64,000 nt of DNA from Pseudomonas sp. CFBP 13711 (GTDB lineage: Bacteria; Pseudomonadota; Gammaproteobacteria; Pseudomonadales; Pseudomonadaceae): contig NZ_JACYVI010000006.1 in assembly GCF_014842265.1 (NCBI RefSeq), positions 1 through 64,000 of the forward strand, read 5' to 3'. The notes beneath the pieces are model-generated. The model ran no database searches. It was not told the origin of the DNA and saw nothing but the letters and a program-made list of their open reading frames with translations. Positions 18,195-27,907 of this stretch are shown piece by piece (the first letter of the stretch is position 1; each line of letters starts with the position of its first letter). Position numbers and translations under genes: made by a program.

Positions 18195-19325
18195 TCAGAC
18201 TGGCGGCTGACGAGCAATTTCTGTCGGCGCTTCGTGGCCTTCGCGCTCTGGCTGTACGGTGCGCGAAGACATCTCCGCACGTAGTTGCGGCAGGCATTGC
18301 GGATATTGCCGGGCAACGAAACTGATCAAGCGCTCGCGCATGTGGCATCGCGCATCCCAACTGCGCGATGAATCCGCCGAGCTCAACAACACCCGCAGTT
18401 GCATCGCTTTGTCGGTGGTGTCCGTGACCTGCAACACGCAGACGCGGCCATCCCAGAGGTGCGGAATTTCCTTGCAGATACGCTCCGCTTCCTCGCGCAA
18501 CTCCTCCAGCGGCAACGCGTAATCCACCCACAGAAACACCGAGCCAATCAGGCTCGACGTGCTGCGCGTCCAGTTCTGGAAGGGCTTTTCGATGAAGTAC
18601 TGCAACGGAATCACCATCCGCCGCTCATCCCAGATCTTCAGCACCACGTAGGTGCCGCTGATCTCTTCGATGCGTCCCCACTCGCCCTCAACGATCACCA
18701 CGTCATCCAGGCGAATCGGCTGAGAGATTGCGATCTGCAGGCCCGCGATCAAGTTGCCGAGCACCGGCTTGGCGGCGAAACCGGCGGCAAGACCCGCGAG
18801 CCCTGCCGATGCCAGCAGGCTCGTACCAATCTGCCGCACCGGCGGGAAGCTCATCAGAATCAGTCCGGTACCGAACAGCAGCACCAACACATTCAGGCAG
18901 CGCACCAGCACCCGCACTTGCGTCTGGATGCGGCGGGCTTGCAGGTTGTCTTCGATGTCCAGCGGGTTGCGGATCGCGACCGCTTCGCCAATGGCCTTCA
19001 CGCAACTCAACGCCAGCCAGGTAAATCCGGCCACCACCAGCATGCCGTTCAGGTGCCGAACGCCGTTGATGAACATCAGATCATCGGGGGCAGAGGTCCA
19101 GACGGTTTGCAGGGCCAGCAGTGGAATCAGCCACAACGTCGGCGGCTCGGCACGATGAATGAGCTGTTGAGCGAAGACGAAGGACTTGGCGACGCGACGG
19201 AGCAATATCAGCGCAATCCAGCGCCCCAACAGCGCGATGCCAATGGCGACGGCGGCGGCCACGAGGGTATTGAGCCAGGGCAACGGCAGCGCGTTCAGCC
19301 AGGCTTCCGGGAGTACGTGTTCCAT
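18195..19325 (-). CDS. MscS-family mechanosensitive channel
   Basis: About 376 aa. Several N-terminal membrane helices, then the pore helix with the Gly/Ala-rich stretch SAGLAGLAAGFAAKPVLGNL and the beta domain DDVVIVEGEWGRIEEISGTYVVLKIWD typical of MscS. Predicted inner-membrane tension-gated channel with a longer C-terminal tail than E. coli MscS. The start is unsure: ATG 19325 or upstream TTG 19340, neither with a good ribosome-binding site. Confidence 0.88.
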   Translation of the reverse strand: MEHVLPEAWLNALPLPWLNTLVAAAVAIGIALLGRWIALILLRRVAKSFVFAQQLIHRAEPPTLWLIPLLALQTVWTSAPDDLMFINGVRHLNGMLVVAGFTWLALSCVKAIGEAVAIRNPLDIEDNLQARRIQTQVRVLVRCLNVLVLLFGTGLILMSFPPVRQIGTSLLASAGLAGLAAGFAAKPVLGNLIAGLQIAISQPIRLDDVVIVEGEWGRIEEISGTYVVLKIWDERRMVIPLQYFIEKPFQNWTRSTSSLIGSVFLWVDYALPLEELREEAERICKEIPHLWDGRVCVLQVTDTTDKAMQLRVLLSSADSSRSWDARCHMRERLISFVARQYPQCLPQLRAEMSSRTVQPEREGHEAPTEIARQPPV

Positions 19326-19629
19326 AGAGGGGGTCACCAACAGGACGGTTCAAAGGCAAGAGGTGTGAGCTCCCTCGTTGCTCAATGTTCCCTGATCCAC
19401 CCGCCGCCGCTGAAATCGTGACGGGCTGGAATCAGCGAGCCAGAGCATCCGACACGTTTACTACATGTCGAATGCGCTGACCAGTTCAGGCTAATGTCGG
19501 GCGACGCCTGAATGTCTGGCTCATGCTGTAGCGGCCATGGCATTGCTTGCTCGCAACACCATGGCGAAGGCTCGTCTTTCACGCACGCTGAGCAATGAAA
19601 GTTACGACGCTCTTTGGTCTGTCTCAGCC

Positions 19630-20049
19630 TCAGCAGCCTTTGAACGGATTCCAGCCTTGTTCGCCTTTAATTTCCTTGAGGTAATAGGCGTAGTTTGTGG
19701 TCCTCGCATAAAAGGCGTTTATGGCGATACCTACAGCAAGATCCAACTGTTTGGCGTAGGCAAAGTCGGTGGCCGAATAGAAGATTTCCGACACGACACT
19801 GACGGCCAGCAAAATGCCGATCATCGTCAGGTTTTTTTTCCACAACCCCAGAACGAACAGGTAAATCGGGCCGAAAAAAAACGCAATGATGTTCGCGTTG
19901 ATCTTGATCCTCTGCCGGAGAGGCAGCTTCAGCCATGCGGGCTTGAACGTTGGTGAATTCGGCGCGCCATGCTCGTCAAAAAATGCGAAACGTTGCTGCC
20001 ATTTCTCGCTGTAGCCTTCACGGCTTTGTACCTGATCTGTCGTGCTCAT
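19630..20049 (-). CDS. DUF2628 membrane protein
   Basis: A 139-aa protein with a polar N-terminus (QQRFAFFDEHGAPNSPTFK) and hydrophobic segments around NIIAFFFGPIYLFVLGLWKK and MIGILLAVSVVSEIF, the usual DUF2628 layout. AGGAG lies eight bases before the ATG at 20049. Monocistronic; function unknown. Confidence 0.85.
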   Translation of the reverse strand: MSTTDQVQSREGYSEKWQQRFAFFDEHGAPNSPTFKPAWLKLPLRQRIKINANIIAFFFGPIYLFVLGLWKKNLTMIGILLAVSVVSEIFYSATDFAYAKQLDLAVGIAINAFYARTTNYAYYLKEIKGEQGWNPFKGC

Positions 20050-20313
20050 TTGAGATCTCCTTATGGTCCTTGAGTGGTGTTTTTCTTCCCGGATATCCTG
20101 GATGTTGCTTGTTGTTATGCGTGGCTGACTCCTCGAAGTTCTTGAAGAGCGGCGAAACGCTCACGAGCGTGGCGAAGGCTCCATCGCGCGTCGCTGCAGC
20201 CTCATGAGTAGGAATATTCCTACAGGTGGGGAATTTTTTCTCATTTTTTTTACAGATTACAAAAGCGTCCAGACGCCGGCCAGGCGTGGCCCTCGCCGAA
20301 GCCCGCGAGGCCT

Positions 20314-20560
20314 TTACCGCAGCAGACGAAAGGTCTCACGCACATGCTCGGTGAGCGTTGCTGGGTTCTCCATGGCAGCGAAGTGCCCGCCGTGCTCGGC
20401 CTCAGCGAAGAATCGCAGGTCGTCGAACCAAGCCTCTGCCCAGCGCCGTGACAGGCGGAGCTGCTCGCCCGGGAACATGCTCACCGCCGCTGGGATGGGT
20501 ACGGCGGTGACAGGGCCTTGCTGCTGCATTTCGCTCATCCCTTCCCCATGTGGGCCACGG
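20314..20560 (-). pseudogene. C-terminal remnant of an epoxide-hydrolase-like alpha/beta hydrolase
   Basis: The last 55 or so codons (SMFPGEQLRLSRRWAEAW, EAEHGGHFAAMENP, RETFRLLR) match the C-terminal end of plant-type epoxide hydrolases, including the GGHF catalytic His. Nothing upstream to 20750 encodes the rest of the fold, so the nucleophile and oxyanion parts are missing. The exact upstream edge is arbitrary. Confidence 0.6.
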
Positions 20561-21149
20561 CATTCTCGAACATGCGTTGCAACCCGATACCCTGGCAATG
20601 ATGTGCGCCTGATGATAGCCACTTCCAGTCGGAACCCGCTGCTGGGTGGAGACCGGTTGGCGTTGGTTCAGGCCGCCGGTTTGCTGGAGTAAATGTTCCG
20701 GGCTCTAACGGCTGACCAAACAATGGGTCTGAACGCTAGAAACCTCGCGGGAGTTAAGAGGGTATCAACTAATGGCGACCAGTGTGAGGACTGATTTGTT
20801 CAACACTCGCGGCACTAAATCTTTAAGTTAAAAGTTGCCATGTGGTGAGCGGTACCCACACTTACTGGAAAGAAAGTGTCTTTCGGGTCTGGCTTAACTT
20901 GTCCCATCCACTGAATGGGAAAGTTTCCTGAGTCATCAGCCCTGAGAGGCGCAATCCTGCCGCCTCTGGCTTGGGCCGAGCACCGGTCGAATCCGCCAAA
21001 GCCCGGCTGGATCCGAAGTCTCCGGCCAACACAGCCGTTCAGTGGGCTCACAAAAAAATGGCGAATACGTTGAACTTATTCCCTGAAATAGTTTCGGCGA
21101 TGAAAATAAATTATTAGTTCGATAGTCTCTTAAAAAGATGCTTTTTCAC
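20561..21149. other. Intergenic region without recognisable gene
   Basis: About 590 bp between the hydrolase remnant and the chemoreceptor promoter. I see only short inverted repeats, such as TCCCAT...ATGGGA near 20911-20930 and GAGGCG...CGCCTC near 20944-20966. No frame has convincing coding character. Confidence 0.5.
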
Positions 21150-21176
21150 TAAAGTTTCTTTGCGGGTGGCCGAATG
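21150..21176 (+). promoter_or_regulatory. Sigma-28 (FliA) promoter of the chemoreceptor gene
   Basis: TAAAGTTT, 11 bases, then GCCGAATG: the -35 is an exact match to the FliA consensus TAAAGTTT-N11-GCCGATAA, and the -10 keeps GCCGA. It lies 69 bp before the chemoreceptor ATG, as expected for a motility-regulon gene. Confidence 0.8.
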
Positions 21177-21244
21177 TTATGGGGTTAGGAATGGCATGGA
21201 GTGGCCCTCTCCTATGTGAATACCTATAACTTTCAGAGGGCGCC

Positions 21245-23149
21245 ATGCTAAAGAATATCTTGATCAATATGACCGTCAGGTCAAAGCTCGTACTCGGCTT
21301 CACCTTGGTGATCATATTTACTGTCCTTATTGCACTCACGGGTTGGACAGGAATCTCCTCACTCAGTGAGCGAAGCGAGCGCGTGTCTGATATTGCGAAG
21401 CTCACAACCCTGACCCGGGACATGCGCATCGCCCGGCTGGTCTACGGCCAGAATTCTGACGACGCCAACGCTGCCACCTGGCTAAAAGCCTATGACAACC
21501 TCGACAGTCATTTGGCGTATTTGCGCGAAATACTCGACTCCGAGCTCAATATTCCCCACGTTAAAACCGCGACCGCCGCGATGACGGTTTACAAGGGCTT
21601 TTACAACGACATCATCAATGCGACCCATACGCGCGAAACGAGCCGAGCCGTGTCTGGCAGCGCCGCTGATGAGGCATTGGAGGTGCTGCTGCGCTTAGAC
21701 ACGCTCTCCAATTCGCCCGAGGGCACGGCCGCACAGCGAGATGCAATCGGACAAGCGCTGACGCTTTTTCAGAAAATGCGCTTTGATGTGCGTGGGTACA
21801 CCTTCACGCTAAAGCCTGACGCGCAGCAGCTGGCGAACGCTTCAATCGCTGCGGCCGTAAACAACGCCCAATCCCTGCAAGCCGCTGGATTTCAACCCGA
21901 CGCCATCAAAGGCTTTCAGGCTTCACTGAATAGATACCAGGCTGCCATTGCCCAGTTTTCGGAAGCACAGGCCGCCATTAATCAGGGCCAGGCAGGTATT
22001 ACCAAAAACATCGAAGTCCTGCTGGCCTCCGCCGATCAGTTGGCACAGAACCAGGTCTCGCTGCGTATTGAGGACGTGGGTCAAGCCAACAAGATGTTGA
22101 TCATATGGCTCAGCATTGCGCTCATCATCAGCGCACTGGCTGCATGGGTCATCACCCGCCTCATCGTGGGTCCGCTTCGCGAAGCGCTGCAATTGGCTGA
22201 TCGGGTCGCCAACGGCGATCTGACCTACAGCGAAGTAACGGCGAGGCGAGACGAACTGGGCCTGCTGCAAATCAGCATGCAAAAAATGACCACCAACCTG
22301 AGGCAGTTGATTGGCGGCTTGCGTGATAGCGTCACTCAAATTGCGAGCGCTGCCGAACAGTTGTCGGCGGTGACCGAGCAGACCAGCGCGGGCGTTAACA
22401 GCCAGCGAACCGAAACTGATCAGGTCGCCACAGCCATGAATGAAATGGCCGCTACTGTTCAGGAAGTCGCCAGGAACGCAGAGCAGGCGTCAGATGCGGC
22501 GGTCAGCGCCTCGAAAGAAGCTCGCGATGGCGACGCAGTTGTGGCCAAGGCAGTGCTCCAGATTGAAAAGCTCGCAACCGAAGTGGGTCATTCGAAAATC
22601 GCCATGGATGAGCTCAAGCAAGAGAGCAACAAGATCGGCGGCGTGCTTGACGTGATCAAGGCGGTCGCCGAGCAAACCAACTTGCTGGCACTCAATGCGG
22701 CCATTGAAGCCGCGCGGGCTGGCGAAGCCGGACGAGGTTTTGCGGTTGTAGCGGATGAAGTAAGAAGTCTTGCGCAGCGCACCCAGGCGTCGACCGAAGA
22801 AATTGCGACGTTGATTGGTGGTCTGCACAGCCGAACCGCACAGGTTGCGACCACCCTGGAAAACAGTCGCCTGCTGACTGACAACAGCGTGGAGCTGGCG
22901 CGGGATGCAGGGGCTTCGATCGGCAACATCAGTCGCTCAATTTCAACCATCGAGTCGATGAACCAGCAAATCGCGGCGTCCGCTGAAGAGCAAAGCGCAG
23001 TGGCTGAAGAGATAAACCGCAGTGTTCTCAGTGTGAGGGACATCTCCGAACAGACCGCGTCCGCCAGTGAACAGACAGCAGCGTCAAGCGTTGAGCTGGC
23101 GCGTTTGGGTGTGCATTTGCAGGGGTTGGTGAGCAAGTTTGTGGTGTGA
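21245..23149 (+). CDS. Methyl-accepting chemotaxis protein with HBM-type sensor
   Basis: A 634-aa inner-membrane chemoreceptor. TM1 about 15-35, a long all-helical periplasmic region of about 245 residues, TM2 about 284-307, HAMP, then the coiled-coil signalling domain with the highly conserved tip ([16 protein letters not shown]). The size and helical content of the sensor fit the helical bimodular (HBM) domain known from McpS of P. putida, which binds TCA intermediates; the ligand here is not readable. No C-terminal CheR-docking pentapeptide. Transcribed from a FliA promoter. Confidence 0.9.
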   Translation: MLKNILINMTVRSKLVLGFTLVIIFTVLIALTGWTGISSLSERSERVSDIAKLTTLTRDMRIARLVYGQNSDDANAATWLKAYDNLDSHLAYLREILDSELNIPHVKTATAAMTVYKGFYNDIINATHTRETSRAVSGSAADEALEVLLRLDTLSNSPEGTAAQRDAIGQALTLFQKMRFDVRGYTFTLKPDAQQLANASIAAAVNNAQSLQAAGFQPDAIKGFQASLNRYQAAIAQFSEAQAAINQGQAGITKNIEVLLASADQLAQNQVSLRIEDVGQANKMLIIWLSIALIISALAAWVITRLIVGPLREALQLADRVANGDLTYSEVTARRDELGLLQISMQKMTTNLRQLIGGLRDSVTQIASAAEQLSAVTEQTSAGVNSQRTETDQVATAMNEMAATVQEVARNAEQASDAAVSASKEARDGDAVVAKAVLQIEKLATEVGHSKIAMDELKQESNKIGGVLDVIKAVAEQTNLLALNAAIEAARAGEAGRGFAVVADEVRSLAQRTQASTEEIATLIGGLHSRTAQVATTLENSRLLTDNSVELARDAGASIGNISRSISTIESMNQQIAASAEEQSAVAEEINRSVLSVRDISEQTASASEQTAASSVELARLGVHLQGLVSKFVV

Positions 23150-23206
23150 GCGGCTGGGAAGATGATCATCCAGTCACTGGGAGATCGGGGAGCATCAAAC
23201 TCCAGC

Positions 23207-23446
23207 CTATAACTCATCCAGCGAAACCTTAACGCGCTGCGGCGCGGCAAGGCGCTCGCGCGCCACGGAGATCAACGCTTCGTCTTCTTGAGTGAGGAGG
23301 ACCGGCCGGAACGGGAGTTGACCACGCTCGGCGACGTACTGCAGGGCTTGGCGCATAAGGTCGGACGGAGTAACGCCTAGACGCTCCAGCTCTCGGTAGG
23401 CGCGAGCCTTGAGTTCGTCGTCGACGCGAACATTAATGGAAGCCAT
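23207..23446 (-). CDS. Orphan RelB/DinJ-type antitoxin
   Basis: A 79-aa protein beginning MASINVRVDDELKARAYREL, the ribbon-helix-helix pattern of RelB/DinJ antitoxins, followed by a C-terminal tail that would wrap a RelE/YafQ toxin. No toxin gene is present on either side: downstream the convergent chemoreceptor ends at 23149. It may be a solitary antitoxin or the survivor of a degraded pair at the island's edge. Confidence 0.8.
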   Translation of the reverse strand: MASINVRVDDELKARAYRELERLGVTPSDLMRQALQYVAERGQLPFRPVLLTQEDEALISVARERLAAPQRVKVSLDEL

Positions 23447-23485
23447 AGTTTGAGCTCGTAAAGACAAGTGTCGTTACGGTAGATG

Positions 23486-23513
23486 CATCGTCCATCGTCC
23501 ATCGTCCATCGTT
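23486..23513. repeat. Four tandem copies of the heptamer CATCGTC
   Basis: CATCGTC three times, then CATCGTT, 40 bp upstream of the relB-like start. A simple slippage-prone tandem repeat. Confidence 0.9.
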
Positions 23514-23601
23514 GGCAAGGCGGTGCGACGGATAGCGCGTACCTTTGAGGATGAATCTAGCGTGGGATTGAGCCGGACACCTTTTACGAACGCTCAGGTA
23601 C

Positions 23602-23632
23602 AAAAAAGCCCGCTCAATGGCGGGCTTCTTCG
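23602..23632 (-). terminator. Terminator displaced from tRNA-Arg by the island
   Basis: GCCCGC-N6-GCGGGC with a run of six A before it on the plus strand, i.e. T-run on the minus strand. It lies 46 bp past the distal att copy, the place where the native terminator of the minus-strand tRNA-Arg gene should be before island insertion. Confidence 0.75.
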
Positions 23633-23677
23633 TCTGTAGCGGATTTCCAGAACGCATTGCGCGAACTGGAATCAATA

Positions 23678-23723
23678 ATGGTGCACCTGACGGGATTCGA
23701 ACCCATGACCCCTGCCTTCGGAG
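23678..23723. repeat. Distal attachment site (ancestral tRNA-Arg 3' end)
   Basis: Forty-six bases identical to the 3' part of tRNA-Arg(CCG) apart from one position (T at 23688 where the intact gene has A). With this base the acceptor stem would pair perfectly with the 5' half of the tRNA, so this is the original chromosomal end displaced by integration. Confidence 0.9.
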
Positions 23724-23752
23724 TCCTAAAAATCGACGTTTAGAATCAGTAC

Positions 23753-23827
23753 GTTAGCGGGGATTAGCTGGGAAATCAATGGGTTGTGTTAGCTGGGCAT
23801 AGCCGGTTTTCGCCCCTGTTAGCGGGG
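23753..23827. repeat. Four direct decamers RTTAGC(G/T)GGG at the island's left end
   Basis: Copies start at 23753, 23763, 23788 and 23818, all in the same orientation. A further exact copy lies on the other strand at 30810-30819 near the hsdM/XRE region. Position next to att suggests sites for excisionase or integrase. Confidence 0.6.
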
Positions 23828-23828
23828 C

Positions 23829-23849
23829 GAGTGTGGCAAATTTGTGGCA
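23829..23849. repeat. Arm-type integrase site, left copy
   Basis: A 21-bp sequence containing GTGGCAAATTTGTGGCA, repeated exactly at 37674-37694 at the other end of the island. It contains two direct GTGGCA units. Confidence 0.75.
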
Positions 23850-23868
23850 TTAAGCTCACTTTAAAACA

Positions 23869-26800
23869 CTAGGGAGCTAAATCTTTCGCAATAATTTCCG
23901 CCTGCTTCAACACGGTTTCCGTCGCGAGCAATTGCATATCTGGCGGATAGCCGAACTGGCGCAGGGTACGTTTCACAATCACCTTCAGCTTGGCCTTGAC
24001 GCTCTCCTTGATGGTCCAGTCGATTGAGGCGTTTTCCCGCACGCGTAAGGTCAGTACCACGGCCAGCTCACGCAACTTTTCTTGCGCCATCAACTCGCGG
24101 GCACTGTCATTGTTGGCCACAGCGCTATAGAAGGCGTATTCGAAATCCGTCAGCCCCATGTTTTTGGCTTCGTCGTCCGAGGCAACGATTTCCTTGCTGA
24201 TTTTGATCAACTCGTCCATCACCTCGGCAGCGGTGAGGATTTTGTTGTGATACTTCTTGATGGCGTTTTCCAGCATTTCCATCAGACTCTTGCTCTGCAC
24301 CAGATTCTTTCGGGCCCGCGCTTTCAGCTCGTCGTTGAGCAGCTTCTTCAGTACCTCAAGCGCCACGTTCTTATGCTTGTGGTCCTTCAGCTCAGCCAAA
24401 AATTCGTCGGAGAGAATAGAAATATCCGGTTTTTTGATACCCGCCGCGTCGAACACGTCGATCACTTGTTCCGACACCAGTGCTTTGTCGATCACCTGGC
24501 GGATTGTTGTTTCGATGTCTTCATCGCTGCGGCCGTCACCAGTACCTCCATCGAACTTGACCAGACGGGCTTTGACCGCCTGGAAAAACCCCACTTCGTC
24601 TTTGGCATCTAGGGCCTGCTCATGCGGCACCGCAATCGCAAAGGCCTGCGACAGCGCAGAGACTTCTCTGATATAGCGATTGCGTCCATCCTCCAACCCG
24701 AGGATGTGTTCTTCCGCCGCTAGGATCAGCGATAGCTTTTGTGCGGTTTCGGCCTCGAAGAAATCTTCATAGGCGAAGCCGTGGTACATCGACGTGATCA
24801 CCTCGATCTTCTCCAACATCAACGCCACCGCCTGCTCCTGCGCTAGCGTCGGATCGCCCGTGCCGCCAGCATCGGAATAAAAGGACAGCGCTTCTTTCAG
24901 GTCGGAGGCAATGCCGAGATAGTCCACCACCAAACCACCCGGTTTGTCCTGATGCACGCGATTCACGCGGGCAATCGCCTGCATCAGGTTGTGTCCCTTC
25001 ATGGGTTTATCGATATATAGAGTGTGCATGCTGGGCGCGTCGAAGCCAGTCAGCCACATATCACGTACGATCACTAACTTCAGCGGGTCGGAGTCGTCCT
25101 TCATCCGCTCGGCTAGCATTTTGCGTTGTTCTTTGCTTGTGTGATGCTTGGCTAACAGTGGACCATCGCTGGACGAGGCGGTCATTACCACCTTTATCGC
25201 GCCTTTGCTTAAGTCATCCGAGTGCCAGTGCGGCCGCAGTTTGACTATCTCACTGTACAGCTCGGCAGCAATGCGCCGCGACATGCTTACCACCATGGCC
25301 TTACCGGCAAAGACCTCTTGGCGCGCATCGAAGTGGGCAACGATATCGCCGGCAATATTTCTGATACGTTGTTCGCTGCCGATCAGCGCTTCCATCCGCG
25401 TCCACTTGGCCTTGGCCTTCTGCGTCTCGCTCAGTTCGTCCTGATCCAGTTCTTCGTCCAGCTCAGCGATCAGCTTTTTGCCGTCTTCGCTTAGTGCCAC
25501 TCGGGCCAAGCGGCTCTCGTAAAAAATTCGCACCGTGGCACCGTCTTCCACAGCTTGGGCAATATCGTAAATGTCCACGTAGTTGCCGAACACGGCGGGC
25601 GTATTGACGTCGGTCTTTTCAATCGGGGTACCGGTAAATCCGAGGTAGGTCGCGTTGGGTAGGGCATCACGCAGGTACTTGGCGAAACCGTAGACGACCT
25701 TCTTGCCGATCAAGGTTCCGTCGATGCTTTTCTCATCCACCGTCTTAGCCGCGAAGCCGTATTGGGTGCGATGCGCTTCGTCGGCGATCACCACGATATT
25801 GCGACGCCCGGAAAGCTCCTCGTAGATGTTTCCCTCTTCGGGTTGAAACTTCTGGATAGTGGAAAACACCACACCGCCGGACGCCACCTTGAGCAGTGCT
25901 TTGAGTTCGTCGCGATCCTTGGCCTGCACCGGCTCCTGGCGCAACAGCTGCTTGGAGGCGGCAAAGGTGTCGAATAACTGATCGTCCAGATCGTTGCGAT
26001 CGGTGATCACCAGAATGGTCGGGTTATCCAGCAGCAATACAATCTTGCCGGTGTAGAACACCATGGAAAGCGACTTGCCCGACCCCTGAGTGTGCCACAC
26101 CACCCCCGCCTTCTTATCTCCTCGGGGTTGTTTGGTCACGCTCGGCAAGCCATAGCTGGCGGGGTTCTCCCGAGCACTCAGGCCTGCGCCCATATCCACG
26201 GCCCGCAGAGTGGAGACTATTGCCGCATTAACTGCGTAGTACTGGTGATAAGCCGCCAGCTTCTTCACTGTGCTGATAGTGATTTGGCCTGTTTTTGGGT
26301 CCTCCTTTCGGGCCTTTTCGAACACGATAAAGTGGCGCAACAAGTCAAGCAGCGTGGCTTTGTTTAGCATACCGACGATTAGGGTTTCCAACTGGCTTAC
26401 TAGTTGCGAGGCCTCTGCCTTGCCGTCGGCACTCTTCCACGCCATAAAGCGTGACAACCCAGCCGAGAGTGAGCCGGCCTTGGCTTCCAAGCCATCTGAG
26501 ATCACTACGAAGGCATTGCTGGCGAACAGGCTAGGAACAATTTCTTTGTAGGTTTCGATCTGCCGGTAAGCACTTTTCAGAGTGGCGTTTTCCGCAGCGG
26601 CGTTTTTCAGCTCAATCACAACTAGGGGCAGACCGTTGACGAACAGCACCAAATCCGGCCGTTTGGTCTGGTTGTTCTCAATTACGGTGAACTGGCTGGC
26701 GACTACGAACTCATTGTTTTCCGGGTGAGCAAAGTCGATCAACCAGACCCGCTCGCCGCGCTCGTCACCATCTTTGTGCAGGCTGGCCGGTACCCCTTCG

Positions 26801-27081
26801 CTCAGCAAGCGGTGAAACGCCTCGTTATTCGCCAACAGCTCGGGGGACTGCGCGCGCTGCACCTCTTTCAGCGCGGCCTGGATGACATCCGCCGGCAGCT
26901 TGGCATTGATGCGCCGAGTTGCTTGTTCCAATCGACCACGCAGCAACACTTCGGCATAATCGCTCCGCTCGGGGTTATCACTGTCCGGTGCGCTATCGGG
27001 GGCGTGAAGGGTCTGATAACCCAGGCGCTCGAACAGCCTGATGGCGAAGGTTTCGATAGCAGATTCGGTGAGTGTGGCCAA
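23869..27081 (-). CDS. hsdR: Type I restriction enzyme HsdR (motor and nuclease)
   Basis: A 1070-aa protein. N-terminal PD-(D/E)xK nuclease (RPD 141-143 ... ELK 157-159), then SF2 translocase with Walker A TQGSGKS (331-337) and DEAH (434-437), later helicase motifs (VSMSRRIAAELY, MQAIARVNRV) and a C-terminal helical region for binding the methylase. It cleaves unmethylated DNA at a distance from the HsdS target after translocation. The start is TTG at 27081, with AGGA nine bases upstream; no in-frame ATG precedes it. Separated from the abi-like gene by 148 bp. Confidence 0.95.
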   Translation of the reverse strand: MATLTESAIETFAIRLFERLGYQTLHAPDSAPDSDNPERSDYAEVLLRGRLEQATRRINAKLPADVIQAALKEVQRAQSPELLANNEAFHRLLSEGVPASLHKDGDERGERVWLIDFAHPENNEFVVASQFTVIENNQTKRPDLVLFVNGLPLVVIELKNAAAENATLKSAYRQIETYKEIVPSLFASNAFVVISDGLEAKAGSLSAGLSRFMAWKSADGKAEASQLVSQLETLIVGMLNKATLLDLLRHFIVFEKARKEDPKTGQITISTVKKLAAYHQYYAVNAAIVSTLRAVDMGAGLSARENPASYGLPSVTKQPRGDKKAGVVWHTQGSGKSLSMVFYTGKIVLLLDNPTILVITDRNDLDDQLFDTFAASKQLLRQEPVQAKDRDELKALLKVASGGVVFSTIQKFQPEEGNIYEELSGRRNIVVIADEAHRTQYGFAAKTVDEKSIDGTLIGKKVVYGFAKYLRDALPNATYLGFTGTPIEKTDVNTPAVFGNYVDIYDIAQAVEDGATVRIFYESRLARVALSEDGKKLIAELDEELDQDELSETQKAKAKWTRMEALIGSEQRIRNIAGDIVAHFDARQEVFAGKAMVVSMSRRIAAELYSEIVKLRPHWHSDDLSKGAIKVVMTASSSDGPLLAKHHTSKEQRKMLAERMKDDSDPLKLVIVRDMWLTGFDAPSMHTLYIDKPMKGHNLMQAIARVNRVHQDKPGGLVVDYLGIASDLKEALSFYSDAGGTGDPTLAQEQAVALMLEKIEVITSMYHGFAYEDFFEAETAQKLSLILAAEEHILGLEDGRNRYIREVSALSQAFAIAVPHEQALDAKDEVGFFQAVKARLVKFDGGTGDGRSDEDIETTIRQVIDKALVSEQVIDVFDAAGIKKPDISILSDEFLAELKDHKHKNVALEVLKKLLNDELKARARKNLVQSKSLMEMLENAIKKYHNKILTAAEVMDELIKISKEIVASDDEAKNMGLTDFEYAFYSAVANNDSARELMAQEKLRELAVVLTLRVRENASIDWTIKESVKAKLKVIVKRTLRQFGYPPDMQLLATETVLKQAEIIAKDLAP

Positions 27082-27229
27082 AATGGATTTTCCTATGGAT
27101 TTTCTGGTGCCGCCAGCATGTTCATGTAAGGCAGATCAAGGTGTCTTTCTGCCTGGAGTCCGACTCCGCGACTAGCAGGGTCAGGGCGGCCAAGCCAATT
27201 CGGAGGCTATATATAGCGAGCATTTATAA

Positions 27230-27907
27230 CTAATTATCCCCCCCCTCAACAATATCATCCTCGGACTCCAGGAACGCCCTGCACTCCATTTGATAGGCCT
27301 CAAGTTCCATGTTGAATAAAATCTCACTCGCAGAGTAAGCGTACTCGCCCATTGCGAAATCCCCAAAGTTATCATCCCAGAAATTATTGAAAGTCTCGTT
27401 AGCCTCATAATCAAAGATTACATGATTCTCTCTGTCACCGGCGATGGCGAGCCTCCCCTCGCGCTCTTCGAAAGCCCGAATAAGAAAAACAGCCACAACA
27501 AGTGTGCTGTCAATCAAAAACTCTCTGGTGAGCAAATCAACTTTGTTATTCCTATCTTTCAACTCTTCCAGCGATTTGCCGTGAGAGGTTGGGCTTATCT
27601 CATTTCTCAGGTTGCCAATCAATTGGCCAATATTGGCCAGTGAGCCAGACATCTGCGTCACCAGCTCTTCCGCGGTATAGCCTAGGGCAACGAATGCTTT
27701 CTTTAACACCGCATTGATACTGGGCGTAGTTCCAAGCACTACGCCTTTAGCATCGCAGATTTCCTTGCCAATGCTTTCCAGCAGGGCCTTGGCATTTTCA
27801 ACTGAAATACTGAAATCCGTTTCTAGATGCCCCTCCATTCGCTCAATATAAATCTCAAGCGTCTGCCAGCGACTATAACGGTCAAGCGTGGCCCTTAGCT
27901 TTTCCAT
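27230..27907 (-). CDS. Abi_C-like protein inside the type I RM operon
   Basis: A 225-aa protein between hsdS and hsdR. Residues 35-155 resemble the 'abortive infection C-terminus' domain: helical, with LIGNLRNEISPTSHGK (about 97-111) matching its characteristic LRN...HG element, preceded by LLESIGKEIC. A C-terminal acidic tail follows. Its start overlaps the hsdS stop by one base (TGATG), so the two are translationally coupled and it is part of the operon. Role could be RNase-like abortive defence triggered when restriction fails, or control of the RM complex; both are inference. AT-rich compared with the host genome. Confidence 0.7.
   Translation of the reverse strand: MEKLRATLDRYSRWQTLEIYIERMEGHLETDFSISVENAKALLESIGKEICDAKGVVLGTTPSINAVLKKAFVALGYTAEELVTQMSGSLANIGQLIGNLRNEISPTSHGKSLEELKDRNNKVDLLTREFLIDSTLVVAVFLIRAFEEREGRLAIAGDRENHVIFDYEANETFNNFWDDNFGDFAMGEYAYSASEILFNMELEAYQMECRAFLESEDDIVEGGDN

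Noticed and set aside
20815..21051. 78-aa minus-strand frame upstream of the chemoreceptor
   Set aside because: Composition is irregular, there is no start signal, and it overlaps short inverted repeats.
23486..23513. Heptamer repeats as a possible CRISPR
   Set aside because: Units are 7 bp, contiguous, with no spacers and no cas genes.
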